64,000 bases of DNA, from the NCBI RefSeq assembly GCF_007713685.1, contig NZ_VMRJ01000001.1, positions 1-64,000 on the forward strand. The letters are read 5' to 3'. Below the pieces are notes generated by a model. The model made no database searches. It was not told the origin of the DNA and worked only from the letters and a program-made list of their open reading frames with translations. Origin of the DNA: Hymenobacter setariae (GTDB lineage: Bacteria > Bacteroidota > Bacteroidia > Cytophagales > Hymenobacteraceae). Shown one piece after another: positions 49,210 to 57,717 of this stretch; position 1 is the stretch's first letter; each line of letters starts with the position of its first letter. A program made the position numbers and the translations under genes.

Positions 49210-51779
49210 AACGTCTGCCTCTCAGGCATTCTTACGCCGCCGTGCTCGGCTGGCTGCTGTGGCTGCTGGTGGTGCCTACCGTAGCGCTGGCCCAGGGGGC
49301 CACTACCATCACGGGGGTGGTTACCGACGCCAAAACCCGCGAGAAGCTACCCTTCGTGAGTGTGTCGGTGCCGCAGGCCGCCATCGGCACCAATACCGAC
49401 CAGGATGGGCACTACACCTTGCAGGTGCCGGCGCAGTACACGTCGGTGGTTTACACCTACCTAGGGTACCGCTCGGTCACGAAGACCTTCGAGGCCGGCA
49501 CGCCGCAGACCATCAACGTGGCGCTGGCTACCAGCTCGGCGCAGCTGGGCGAAGTCGTGATTAAGGGCTCGAAGCCGCCGCGCTACAAGAACAAGGATAA
49601 TCCGGCGGTGGCGCTCATCCGGCAAGTCATTGCCAACAAGCCCCAAAACCGACCCGAGAGCTACGACTACGTCGAGTATGAAAAGTACGAGAAGATGACC
49701 TTCTCTTTCAGTAACTTATCGGAGAAGTTTAAGAACCGCAAGGTCTTCAAAAACTATCAGTTTCTATTCAAGAAGCAAGACTCGACGGCGGCGGGCGGGG
49801 TCAATATTCTGCCCATCTACATCGAGGAAAAGCTGGCCAAGGAATACTACCGCAAAAATCCGGAAACGCGCCGTGCCGTGGAGCTAGGCAACAAGCAGGT
49901 CGAGTTTGACAAGCATTTTATTGATAACGAAGGCCTCAGCGCCTATTTCAATAGGATGTACCAGGACATCGACATCTACGCCAACAACGTGTCGCTGCTG
50001 GGCAACCAGCTCCTGAGCCCCATTGCCGACAACGCGCCCACGTTTTATCAGTTCTACATCTCCGACACGCTGCGCCAACATGTGCCGCAGCTCATTGAGC
50101 TTAGCTTTTTTCCGCGCAACAAGGGCGATATGTTGTTTGCGGGCAAGCTCTACGTGACCCTCGACGGGCACTACGCCGTGCAGCAGGCGCACTTGTCAGT
50201 AGATAAGCGCATCAACCTCAACTTTGTTAAGAGCCTCGATGCCAACCTAGAGTTTGCCGAAAACCCCGACCGGCGCTACCACCTTAGTAAGACGTTCCTA
50301 GGTATCGACTTTGGGGTGACGGAGAAGGGCTCCGGCTTTTATGGCGAGCGCACGGTGTCATTTCAAGACTACCGCGTGAACCAGCCCGCGCCCGCCAGCG
50401 TGTACGATGGCCCCGCTCGGGTGGCCCTGACCGACAGTACTAGCCGGCAAAGCGCGGCTTTCTTAGAGCAGAACCGGCCCGACAGCCTCAGCCAAGTAGA
50501 GCAATCCATCTACAAAAACGTCGATACGCTGCAGACTATCAAGTCGTTTCAGCGCACGCTTAAGATAGCCTCCTTTTTGTTGTCGGGCTACACGCCGCTT
50601 GGGCCATTCGACATTGGCCCGGCCAATACCTTCTACAGCTTTAACCCCGTGGAAGGCTTCCGCCTGCGGGTAGGGGGGCGCAGTACGCCCGAGCTAAGCA
50701 AGCGGTTTTACGTCGAAACCTACACCGCCTACGGCTTCAAGGACGAGCAGTGGAAGTACTTTCTGAGCGGCACGTACTCGCTAAATGGTCAGTCCATTTA
50801 CAAGTTTCCGCAGCACCTGCTACGGGCTAGCTTCCAGCGCGATACCCGTATTCCGGGGCAGGAGCTAGAATTTGTGCAGGAAGACAACTTCCTGCTCTCG
50901 TTCAAGCGCGGCGTCAACAACAAGTACCTCTACAACGACGTGTACCGGCTCGACTATGTGCACGAGTTCAACAACCACTTTTCGTATTCACTGGGCTTTC
51001 GCAAGCTGCAGCAGTCGCCGGCAGGTGGTCTTTACTTCCGCGACTCGAGCGCCGATACGCCCGACCTCATTGGGCAGCTCACCACGAGCGAGGTATCGCT
51101 AGGGTTGCGTTGGGCACCTAGGGAGGCCTTTTACCAAGGCAAGACCTACCGCTCGCCTATCATCAACAAGTACCCCATCTTCACGGCGCGGGCGGCGCGC
51201 GGCTTCAAAGGCCTGCTCGATGGGGAATACAGCTATACCAACCTGTCGCTCAATGGCACCAAGCGCTTTTACCTCTCGCAGCTAGGCCACGCCGACGTGG
51301 CCGTGGAGGGTGGCTATGTGGTAGGGCAGGTACCGTTTCCGCTGCTCGACATTCACCGGGCCAACCAGACATACTCGTACCAGCTGTACTCGTACAACCT
51401 GATGAACTTCCTGGAATTTGCGAGCGACCACTACGCTAGCTTGTTTATCGACCAGAATTTCAACGGCTTCTTCTTCAACAAGCTGCCTGTTATTAAGCAC
51501 CTTAAGCTGCGCGAAACGGCCTCGTTGAAGCTGCTGTACGGCGGCATTCGGGAAGAGAACAACCCGTATAGTCACCCCGAGCTCTACCAGTTTTTGCAGG
51601 ATGCCTCGGGGCGGCCGGTTTCGTTCGCCCTAGGTCGCACGCCTTACGTAGAAGCCAGTGTAGGCATCGCCAACATCTTCAAGCTCTTCCGTGTCGATAT
51701 CGTGAAGCGCTTTACCTATCTCAACAACCCCAATGTGGCCGAATGGGGCCTGCGGGGTCGTTTCAAAGTTGATTTTTAA
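49206..51779 (+). CDS. DUF5686 outer-membrane protein with carboxypeptidase-regulatory-like N-terminal domain
   Basis: 857 residues. A signal peptide (LGWLLWLLVVPTVALAQ) is followed by a carboxypeptidase-D-regulatory-like domain (about 32-120: TITGVVTDAKTREKLPFVSV...TNTDQDGHYTLQV...LGYRSV), then the DUF5686 region (from about residue 125: DNPAVALIRQVIANKPQNRPESYDYVEYEKYEK) and a C-terminal outer-membrane barrel of aromatic amphipathic strands ending LRGRFKVDF. This family is common in Bacteroidota; its function is unknown. Its tight position inside the inositol-lipid operon, overlapping the GtrA gene by 4 bases and 13 bases before the phosphatidyltransferase gene, suggests a role in placing or using the inositol lipids at the outer membrane. 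Confidence 0.9.
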   Translation: MKRLPLRHSYAAVLGWLLWLLVVPTVALAQGATTITGVVTDAKTREKLPFVSVSVPQAAIGTNTDQDGHYTLQVPAQYTSVVYTYLGYRSVTKTFEAGTPQTINVALATSSAQLGEVVIKGSKPPRYKNKDNPAVALIRQVIANKPQNRPESYDYVEYEKYEKMTFSFSNLSEKFKNRKVFKNYQFLFKKQDSTAAGGVNILPIYIEEKLAKEYYRKNPETRRAVELGNKQVEFDKHFIDNEGLSAYFNRMYQDIDIYANNVSLLGNQLLSPIADNAPTFYQFYISDTLRQHVPQLIELSFFPRNKGDMLFAGKLYVTLDGHYAVQQAHLSVDKRINLNFVKSLDANLEFAENPDRRYHLSKTFLGIDFGVTEKGSGFYGERTVSFQDYRVNQPAPASVYDGPARVALTDSTSRQSAAFLEQNRPDSLSQVEQSIYKNVDTLQTIKSFQRTLKIASFLLSGYTPLGPFDIGPANTFYSFNPVEGFRLRVGGRSTPELSKRFYVETYTAYGFKDEQWKYFLSGTYSLNGQSIYKFPQHLLRASFQRDTRIPGQELEFVQEDNFLLSFKRGVNNKYLYNDVYRLDYVHEFNNHFSYSLGFRKLQQSPAGGLYFRDSSADTPDLIGQLTTSEVSLGLRWAPREAFYQGKTYRSPIINKYPIFTARAARGFKGLLDGEYSYTNLSLNGTKRFYLSQLGHADVAVEGGYVVGQVPFPLLDIHRANQTYSYQLYSYNLMNFLEFASDHYASLFIDQNFNGFFFNKLPVIKHLKLRETASLKLLYGGIREENNPYSHPELYQFLQDASGRPVSFALGRTPYVEASVGIANIFKLFRVDIVKRFTYLNNPNVAEWGLRGRFKVDF

Positions 51780-51792
51780 TTTGCCAGACCGC

Positions 51793-53097
51793 ATGACTTT
51801 TGATACCATCCGGGCGGCGCTCCAAGCCGGAATTTACAAGGTAATCAACCCGTTTGTACGCTTGCTCATCAAGCTCGGCTTTACCCCCAATGCCGTGACC
51901 CTGACAGGCTTACTGCTGAATATTGGCGTAGCCATTATCTTTATTGTGGGCGGCGAGGAAGGCAACCGCGGCGACCTGCGCTACGTGGGCTGGGGCGGCG
52001 CGCTCATTTTGTTTGCGGGCCTCTTCGATATGCTCGACGGCCAGGTGGCCCGGCTCGGTAATATGAAGAGCACCTACGGCGCCATGTTCGATTCGGTACT
52101 GGACCGTTATAGCGAGCTATTTACCTTCCTAGGTATCTGCTACTACCTCGTGGCGCACCATTACCTCCTAGGGTCACTGTTCGCGTTTATTGCGCTTATT
52201 GGCTCGATGATGGTGAGCTACACCCGAGCCCGGGCCGAGGGGCTGGGCGTCGATTCGAAGGGTGGCCTCATGCAACGCCCCGAGCGGGTAGTGCTCATGG
52301 GTGTTAGTGCCTTGGCCTGCGGCATTAGCTCGGCTTTTATCGGGGGCGATTACAAGCTCTTCATACCGGGTGTGCCGTTCCACGTTTTCGAAACCATGTC
52401 GATTCTGACGCTGCCCATCACCGTGTTGGCAGTACTGGCCAACATCACGGCGGTGTCGCGGCTGCTGCAAGCCCGCAAGGCCTTAGAAGCCAAAGATGCT
52501 AAGGACGCGGATGAGGCTGCCGTGGCTGTAACTGCCCCAGTTGCGGTGCCTACGCGGTCGGCGGTGAAAGCATTGGTGATTGGGTTGTTCTTCTGCGGCT
52601 TGCCACTGGCCCAGGCCGCGGCGCCGGGCCTAGTATTTCCGGTACCGACGGGGGTGGCCAACCAACTCTTTTACTTGCAGCGCGACCCTAACACCAATAC
52701 CGTTATCTACCAGCTCAACGTGAATGGTGCTGGCAAACTCGATGAAGACGAGCCCGTGCACGTGTTCTGGATACGCTACGGCGAGCACGGCGAGCGCAAG
52801 GACTTGAACTTTATTCAGCGCAAGTTTGCCTACGGCCTCACCGCCAAGAAAGCCGCGGCTGATAAGTATGTCCTCAAGTTTGCTGCCTACGACAAGGTGC
52901 CGTTTTACCTCCAAAAAACGAGCGCCGACAATGCCTTCCACGTGGTCACGGTCATCAATAACAAGCAGATTGTGATAAACCGCGTGTACTTGCGCATCGA
53001 GGGTGGCACCTTCTGGGTGCCCAATGTGAAGTACATCGAAGTCAAAGGCTGGAACGCTGCCACCCGCGAGCCCGTGGTAGAGCGGCTGAGCGTGTAG
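51793..53097 (+). CDS. CDP-alcohol phosphatidyltransferase fused to DUF4833 domain (phosphatidylinositol-phosphate synthase)
   Basis: 434 residues from the ATG at 51793. Residues 1-230 form a six-helix CDP-alcohol phosphatidyltransferase with the complete motif Asp82-Gly-x2-Ala-Arg87-x8-Gly96-x3-Asp100-x3-Asp104 (DGQVARLGN then GAMFDSVLD). The enzyme joins CDP-diacylglycerol to an alcohol; with the inositol-phosphate synthase gene in the same operon, L-myo-inositol-1-phosphate is the probable substrate, yielding phosphatidylinositol phosphate. After a charged Ala/Lys/Asp linker (about 230-256) comes a hydrophobic segment at about 258-278 ending LAQAA, resembling a signal peptide, and then a DUF4833 domain (about 285-425; GVANQLFYLQRDPNTNTVIYQ, VHVFWIRYGE). 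DUF4833 is normally a separate secreted protein; here the fusion would put it in the periplasm. Confidence 0.88.
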   Translation: MTFDTIRAALQAGIYKVINPFVRLLIKLGFTPNAVTLTGLLLNIGVAIIFIVGGEEGNRGDLRYVGWGGALILFAGLFDMLDGQVARLGNMKSTYGAMFDSVLDRYSELFTFLGICYYLVAHHYLLGSLFAFIALIGSMMVSYTRARAEGLGVDSKGGLMQRPERVVLMGVSALACGISSAFIGGDYKLFIPGVPFHVFETMSILTLPITVLAVLANITAVSRLLQARKALEAKDAKDADEAAVAVTAPVAVPTRSAVKALVIGLFFCGLPLAQAAAPGLVFPVPTGVANQLFYLQRDPNTNTVIYQLNVNGAGKLDEDEPVHVFWIRYGEHGERKDLNFIQRKFAYGLTAKKAAADKYVLKFAAYDKVPFYLQKTSADNAFHVVTVINNKQIVINRVYLRIEGGTFWVPNVKYIEVKGWNAATREPVVERLSV

Positions 53098-53118
53098 CGC
53101 GGGCTTCTATAATTCTTT

Positions 53119-54060
53119 ATGTCTCAACTATCTGCCGAGCCGGCTCGCCCCGCCGGGCGCTGGCTCGTGCCGGCGCTGTCGCTGGCTTACCTGCTGTTTT
53201 CGCGGTTTCTGATTGGCTTCCGGCCCGAGCAATTGGTGCTGGTAGGGCTGTGCAATGCGTGCTACTTTCTATCGGCCACCACGCGGCGGTTTATCACCGG
53301 GTTCTCCATTTTCGTGGTCTTCTGGGTGCTGTACGACTACATGCGGGTATTCCCCAACTACCAGTACCGAGCCGTGGATGTGGCGCAGCTGTACCACACC
53401 GAGAAAAGCTTGTTCGGCATTCATACCCTAGGGCAAGTGCTGACACCCAACGAGTTTTGGCTGCAACACCATCAACCCTGGCTTGATGTGCTGTGCGGTA
53501 TCTTTTACCTATGCTGGGTACCGATTCCGCTGGCATTTGCGGGTTATTTGTTCTTTCGCAATCGCCGGCTATTTTTTGCCTTTGCGCTCACGTTTTTGCT
53601 GGTTAACATCCTAGGCTTCATTGTGTATTACCTGCACCCCGCGGCTCCGCCATGGTACGTGCAGCAGCATGGTTTGGCGTTTCAGCCACTCACGATGGGC
53701 AGCACGGCGGGCCTGTCCCGGTTCGATAGCTTTTTTGGGGTGCACATCTTCCAGGGCATCTACGCCAAGAACGCGAACATCTTTGCGGCCATGCCCTCGC
53801 TGCACTCGGCTTACCCAGCCATCGTCTTGTTTTATGCGCTTAAAAACAAGTCGGGTATCTTCAATGCAGTGTTTCTAGTGATTATGCTAGGTATCTGGTT
53901 TGCAGCAGTGTATACCAGCCATCACTACGTGCTGGATGTGCTGGCGGGCATCACTATCGCCCTGACTGGTATCGGTATCATTCGCTTTCTACTGGCAAGG
54001 AGTTCGACGTTTAATCGCCTGATTGACGCCTTTATGCAAGCCACGGCGCCGGCCGCCTAG
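53119..54060 (+). CDS. PAP2/AUR1-type inositolphosphotransferase (inositol-phosphoceramide synthase candidate)
   Basis: 313-residue integral membrane enzyme with about six helices. It belongs to the PAP2_3 group that includes yeast Aur1 and inositolphosphotransferases: the acid-phosphatase core shows C2 MPSLHSAYP (His229) and C3 SHHYVLDVLAG (His269, Asp273), and a luminal/periplasmic region FFGVHIFQGIYAKNANIFAA precedes it, as in AUR1-like enzymes. The predicted reaction moves phosphoinositol from phosphatidylinositol to dihydroceramide. It follows the phosphatidyltransferase-DUF4833 gene by 21 bases and is the last gene of the operon. The equivalent gene in the Bacteroides inositol locus has this proposed role. 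Sphingolipid production by the organism is assumed, not seen here. Confidence 0.88.
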   Translation: MSQLSAEPARPAGRWLVPALSLAYLLFSRFLIGFRPEQLVLVGLCNACYFLSATTRRFITGFSIFVVFWVLYDYMRVFPNYQYRAVDVAQLYHTEKSLFGIHTLGQVLTPNEFWLQHHQPWLDVLCGIFYLCWVPIPLAFAGYLFFRNRRLFFAFALTFLLVNILGFIVYYLHPAAPPWYVQQHGLAFQPLTMGSTAGLSRFDSFFGVHIFQGIYAKNANIFAAMPSLHSAYPAIVLFYALKNKSGIFNAVFLVIMLGIWFAAVYTSHHYVLDVLAGITIALTGIGIIRFLLARSSTFNRLIDAFMQATAPAA

Positions 54061-54091
54061 GGGTAGGATTAGAAGGAAAAGAGTCAGGTGC

Positions 54092-55558
54092 TCAGTGCAC
54101 TAGCGCGGGTAGCTGGCCAAGTACAGCGTCGGTGTGGGATGCTAGCTGCTGGGGCGTGGGCACTACCTCGATGTCGGGGCGCACGCCGCGGCCCAGCTGC
54201 GGGTGCGGGCAAGCCGTGAGTATTCGAAAATGCGGTAGCTGTAGTACCAGGTGAGTTTCGGGCAGCTCTAGGTCCGAGATGGTGCCGCCGTTGCAGCCGG
54301 CTTCGGCGCCGCCCGTTTCTTCGCCGATAACCGTAATGCGCCGTTGCGCCAGCAGGCTGGCGGTGAAATTGGAAGCGGCTGAAAACGTACCGCCATCGAC
54401 CAGCACCACTACCTGGCCCCGGAAATAGCGCCCCCGATAGGGCTGCTGCGGGCCAAGGTCAGAATTGATAAAGCTAATGGTGCCATCGAGCAGGCGCCGG
54501 ACGCGGGCGGGGTTGAAGTAGTCGGGTTTGAGCGAGTCGGGCTGGGCGAAGAACGGGTATAGTACTGGCGTGAGAGCGCTTTTATTCAGTATAAATTCGG
54601 ACTTCATCAGGTACTTCAGAATGTCCACCGAAATCTCTTGGTTGCCCCCCGCGTTGCCGCGCAGGTCAATCACCAACTGCTTGATGCGGCGCTTGCTTAG
54701 GTCAGCAAATAGCTGCTGATGAAAACGTTTGTAGTCCTCCAGCTCATCGTAACTAAATTCGCGGATGCGAAAAATGGCCGTGCCGGGCAGGTCCTCGGGG
54801 TAGCGCATCGACCGCAGTCGGTCGAGCTGGCGGGTGCGATGCTGCTCGGCCGTGAGGGGCGCGGGCATCGAGGTTAGGGGCTTGGGTTTGGCGGGCTTGG
54901 GCAGGGGCGTGAGCGGGCGCTGCTGCCCAGTGCTGTCGCGCACCAGCAGCGGGTAGGTGGGCTTGGCCTCATAGAAGCTCCAATAGTAGGAGTCAAAAAA
55001 GCCCGTTTCCAATTCCTTGTCCTGAAAGCCGGTGCCGTAGCCATCGGCCGAAATGAGCGAGCGCAGACGTGGCAGTACCTCGGCGGTGGGGTGCCCATCG
55101 ATGGCTAGAATTTCGGTGCCCGACCGCAATTCGGGCGCGGTGCTCTGGTTTTCGGCCACGAATAGCTGATTGTGGCGCACGGCCACCGTGAAGGGCAGAT
55201 AGGGGTGCGGCTGCCGCCGAAACCACGCCCGGTAGGCGGCCGACTGCCGCACCCGCGTGTGCCCGCAGTGCACGCGCCCCACCAGGGTTTGCAGCAGCTG
55301 CCAGTATTCGGGCTCGGCCATGGGGTGGGTGAGGGCGGCCGCTGTGCGGGTAAACGCACGGTCGAGCGAGTCTTTGGGCGTGTACCAATACAAGCCAGGG
55401 TGCACTTCCTCCAGCGCCCGACGCAAGTACGCAAAGTCGCTTTGCAGTTGCGCGACCGCGTAGCGCTGGGCCGGGTCGTAGACGGCGGGCGCCGCCGATT
55501 GGGCCACGGCCCCTAGGTGTCCAAGGCAGCAGAAAAAGAAGAGGAGAAGTGCTTTCAT
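54092..55558 (-). CDS. S41 family peptidase, secreted
   Basis: 488 residues with signal peptide ALLLFFFCCLGHLGAVAQS. The N-domain contains FAYLRRALEEVHPGLYWYTPK and VGRVHCGHTRVR; a short PDZ-like part has GTEILAIDGHPTAEVLPRLR. The catalytic S41 core shows QLVIDLRGNAGGNQE, VVVLVDGGTFSAASNFTASLLAQ (nucleophile Ser in TFSAA) and GEETGGAEAGCNGGTISDLELP, with no Tsp-type Lys motif; this is the tricorn-like S41B branch. A role in degrading periplasmic or extracellular peptides is likely. It is convergent with the PAP2 gene. A large inverted repeat lies behind it (between this gene and the MOSC gene). Confidence 0.88.
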   Translation of the reverse strand: MKALLLFFFCCLGHLGAVAQSAAPAVYDPAQRYAVAQLQSDFAYLRRALEEVHPGLYWYTPKDSLDRAFTRTAAALTHPMAEPEYWQLLQTLVGRVHCGHTRVRQSAAYRAWFRRQPHPYLPFTVAVRHNQLFVAENQSTAPELRSGTEILAIDGHPTAEVLPRLRSLISADGYGTGFQDKELETGFFDSYYWSFYEAKPTYPLLVRDSTGQQRPLTPLPKPAKPKPLTSMPAPLTAEQHRTRQLDRLRSMRYPEDLPGTAIFRIREFSYDELEDYKRFHQQLFADLSKRRIKQLVIDLRGNAGGNQEISVDILKYLMKSEFILNKSALTPVLYPFFAQPDSLKPDYFNPARVRRLLDGTISFINSDLGPQQPYRGRYFRGQVVVLVDGGTFSAASNFTASLLAQRRITVIGEETGGAEAGCNGGTISDLELPETHLVLQLPHFRILTACPHPQLGRGVRPDIEVVPTPQQLASHTDAVLGQLPALVH

Positions 55559-55584
55559 AAGATGCGTGGCTTTGCAAGTAGTTA

Positions 55585-55702
55585 GCCAGTAGCTTAGACT
55601 CTGTGAGTCCGAGCGTAGCGAGCATTCCGTGTACGCACACGTAACCTAACGCAATATGCTCGCTACGCTCGCCCTCGGACTCACAGAGTCTAAGCTACTG
55701 GC
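55585..55702. repeat. large inverted-repeat element, 118 bp
   Basis: Outer arms 55585-55613 and 55674-55702 are complementary over 29 bases, and inner arms 55614-55625 and 55657-55668 over 12 bases, with a 6-nt asymmetry. The inner loop contains GTGTACGCACAC. The element starts inside the 3' end of the MOSC gene (stop at 55695) and lies upstream of the S41 gene. It contains no coding sequence. It resembles a dispersed MITE-like or REP-type element and may also terminate transcription. A genome search for the arm sequence would decide. Confidence 0.75.
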
Positions 55703-56333
55703 CGAGTAGTCGTTCTAAGCGTTCGCGCCAGCTGGGTGAAAGGGTAGGGAGAGCTAGCAGCGCCCGCACTTTCCCTAGGTCGGCGTAGGCGGGTGCCAGC
55801 ATTTGCACCATATCGTGGATGGTGACGGCGCAAGTGGAAGGCTCGATGAGCGTAATCGTATCGCCTGCCTGCAAGTGGCCTGGTTGCACCACCCGAAAGT
55901 AAATGCCCGGGCGCTGGGCTTCTTCAAACTCGCGCACCAAGCTTGGTCGCTGCCACCGAATGCCCAGCTTCAGGCACGGGCGGCGCGGCTGCACGGCCAT
56001 GAGCACAGCGGTGCCGATTTGGAAGCAGTCGCCCACCCGCACTTGTGTTTCGAGCAGGCCAGTGGTGGTTAAGTTTTCGCCGAAGGCACCGGGCGCCAGT
56101 TGGGCGGCGGGCAGGTGTTGCTGCCAGTAGGTGTGATGCTCTTGGGGGTAGGCATACACGGCCTTGTCTGGGCCGCCGTGCACGCGCAGGTCGGCTTGAC
56201 CATCGCCGGCTAGGTGCTCGGCGTGCAGCTGCACTGGTCCCACTATGGGCTGCTTAAAGATGCTGGTACGAACGGTGTTACCCCGCCAGGTAACCTCCTG
56301 GGGCAGGGCCACATTCAGGGAGAGGAGTTGCAT
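55695..56333 (-). CDS. MOSC domain protein (YiiM-like)
   Basis: 212 residues, cytoplasmic. MOSC-domain features: LQLHAEHLAGDGQADLRVHGGPDKAVYAYPQEHHTYW, APGAFGENLTTTGLLETQVRVGDCFQIGTAVLMAVQPRRPCLKLGIRW, with the conserved Cys in RRPCLKLG, then a YiiM-type 3-alpha C-terminus (about 160-212). YiiM reduces N-hydroxylated substrates such as 6-hydroxylaminopurine in E. coli, with molybdenum cofactor. A comparable detoxification role is inferred. The 3' end of the gene is covered by a large inverted repeat, so the last codons are part of it. Divergent from the M1-like peptidase gene. Confidence 0.88.
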   Translation of the reverse strand: MQLLSLNVALPQEVTWRGNTVRTSIFKQPIVGPVQLHAEHLAGDGQADLRVHGGPDKAVYAYPQEHHTYWQQHLPAAQLAPGAFGENLTTTGLLETQVRVGDCFQIGTAVLMAVQPRRPCLKLGIRWQRPSLVREFEEAQRPGIYFRVVQPGHLQAGDTITLIEPSTCAVTIHDMVQMLAPAYADLGKVRALLALPTLSPSWRERLERLLGQ

Positions 56334-56423
56334 AGCGCGAAGTAAGGGCCGCGCTGGCGTAACGAAAGCCGCAGCCGATTGGTACTGGGCGGGCCTACCT
56401 TCGGCTTTGTATTACTTCCGGCT

Positions 56424-57674
56424 ATGAAATTTTTGGTAGTGCTGCTTGGGCTGGTCCTAGGTAGCTCGTTTGCCGGCTACGCCGTGCCCCGCGTGCAGGT
56501 GCAGCTCTCGGTAGAGCCCGCTACCCGCGCCTTTACCTGTCAGTACACGTTTGTGCTGCCCGCGGGCGATACCTCGTCGGTGCTGCGCCTCAATTTGAGA
56601 AAAGATTTCCGGGTGCAGCGCGGGCAACTTGGTGGCGCCGCAGTGCAGGTGCGGCACGTTTACTATCCTTACTTCACAGATACTGTGCAGCAGGTAGTGG
56701 TGCGCTACCCGGCTGGTCGGCCCCGTGCCCGCTCGTTTACGCTGGTCTATGAGGGTATTCTTCAAAAGGAGCGCACCACGGCGCAGGTACTGGAGTTTAG
56801 CGGCCATACCATCTGGCTGCCTTTCCGGCCGCTAGAGGAATATGAACTAGTCGATTATACCCTTGATGTGCGCGTGCCGCCCGGCTACCAGGTGCGCAGC
56901 ACGCGGCCGCCCCTAGGTGCCAAGCCCGGCCGCTTTCGGTTTGAAGGCCAAGCCAGCGCCATCGAGCTGACGGCCATCATTGCCCCGCAGTTTTACCAGG
57001 CTGTAGCTAATCGCGGCCCCGCCATTGCGGTGGTGAAAGCCGGAGCGCCCCTAGGTTTCAAAGAAGCGGCCATTCTACCTAAAGCGCAAGACATCATTGC
57101 CTTCTACAATCGCACCATTGGCCGCCAGGACTCTATCACTAGGTTCACGGTGCTGCTCACGGGCACCAAGCAAGACGCATTTGGCCTGCTTGACAATGCC
57201 ACCGTTATCACCTACACCACTGATTTTGATATCGCGCAGCGGGAGGATTTGCTGATACTGGCTCACGAAATCAGCCATAAGTGGTGGGGCTATGGCTCGG
57301 TGCACGACGAAAGCGAGTGGTTGAATGAGGCCTTTGCGACCTATTCGAGCATGCTCTATTTGCAGGCCCGCGGCGACACGGCCGGCTATCGCCAAAACTA
57401 TGAGAAGCTCGCCAAGACCACGGTTAACACGCCGGCCATCACCGGCTTCGACCGCACAAAGTATGAGTCTGGAATGTTCCGGCGCGTGGTGTACAACAAA
57501 GGAATGGTAGTGCTGGCCGCCCTGCACGCCCGCGTGGGTACCGAGCAGCTCTATACCATCTTGGCCCGCACGGCGGCCCAACGAGTGGGCACGACTACTG
57601 CCTTCCTAGGTGTAGTAGGGCAGGTAGCGGGCCCCGAAACCCGCGCCTGGCTGCTGGCAAGGCTGAGCGAGTAA
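56424..57674 (+). CDS. M1-like metallopeptidase (gluzincin), secreted
   Basis: 416 residues from the ATG at 56424, with signal peptide LVVLLGLVLGSSFAGYA; the frame upstream to 56379 is unused. A beta-sandwich N-domain (about 20-190) is followed by a thermolysin-like core with zinc motif HEISHKWW (His281, His285) and the third ligand in WLNEAFATY (Glu302). The Glu is two residues closer than in classical M1 aminopeptidases and no GAMEN motif is seen, so it may be an endopeptidase-like or non-canonical M1 member. A C-terminal helical part (about 330-416) follows. A role in peptide turnover outside the cytoplasm is inferred. Near two S41 peptidase genes. Confidence 0.85.
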   Translation: MKFLVVLLGLVLGSSFAGYAVPRVQVQLSVEPATRAFTCQYTFVLPAGDTSSVLRLNLRKDFRVQRGQLGGAAVQVRHVYYPYFTDTVQQVVVRYPAGRPRARSFTLVYEGILQKERTTAQVLEFSGHTIWLPFRPLEEYELVDYTLDVRVPPGYQVRSTRPPLGAKPGRFRFEGQASAIELTAIIAPQFYQAVANRGPAIAVVKAGAPLGFKEAAILPKAQDIIAFYNRTIGRQDSITRFTVLLTGTKQDAFGLLDNATVITYTTDFDIAQREDLLILAHEISHKWWGYGSVHDESEWLNEAFATYSSMLYLQARGDTAGYRQNYEKLAKTTVNTPAITGFDRTKYESGMFRRVVYNKGMVVLAALHARVGTEQLYTILARTAAQRVGTTTAFLGVVGQVAGPETRAWLLARLSE

Positions 57675-57717
57675 GGTGCTGTTTGGTTTGGGTTTAGATT
57701 GATTTATACTCGTCGCT

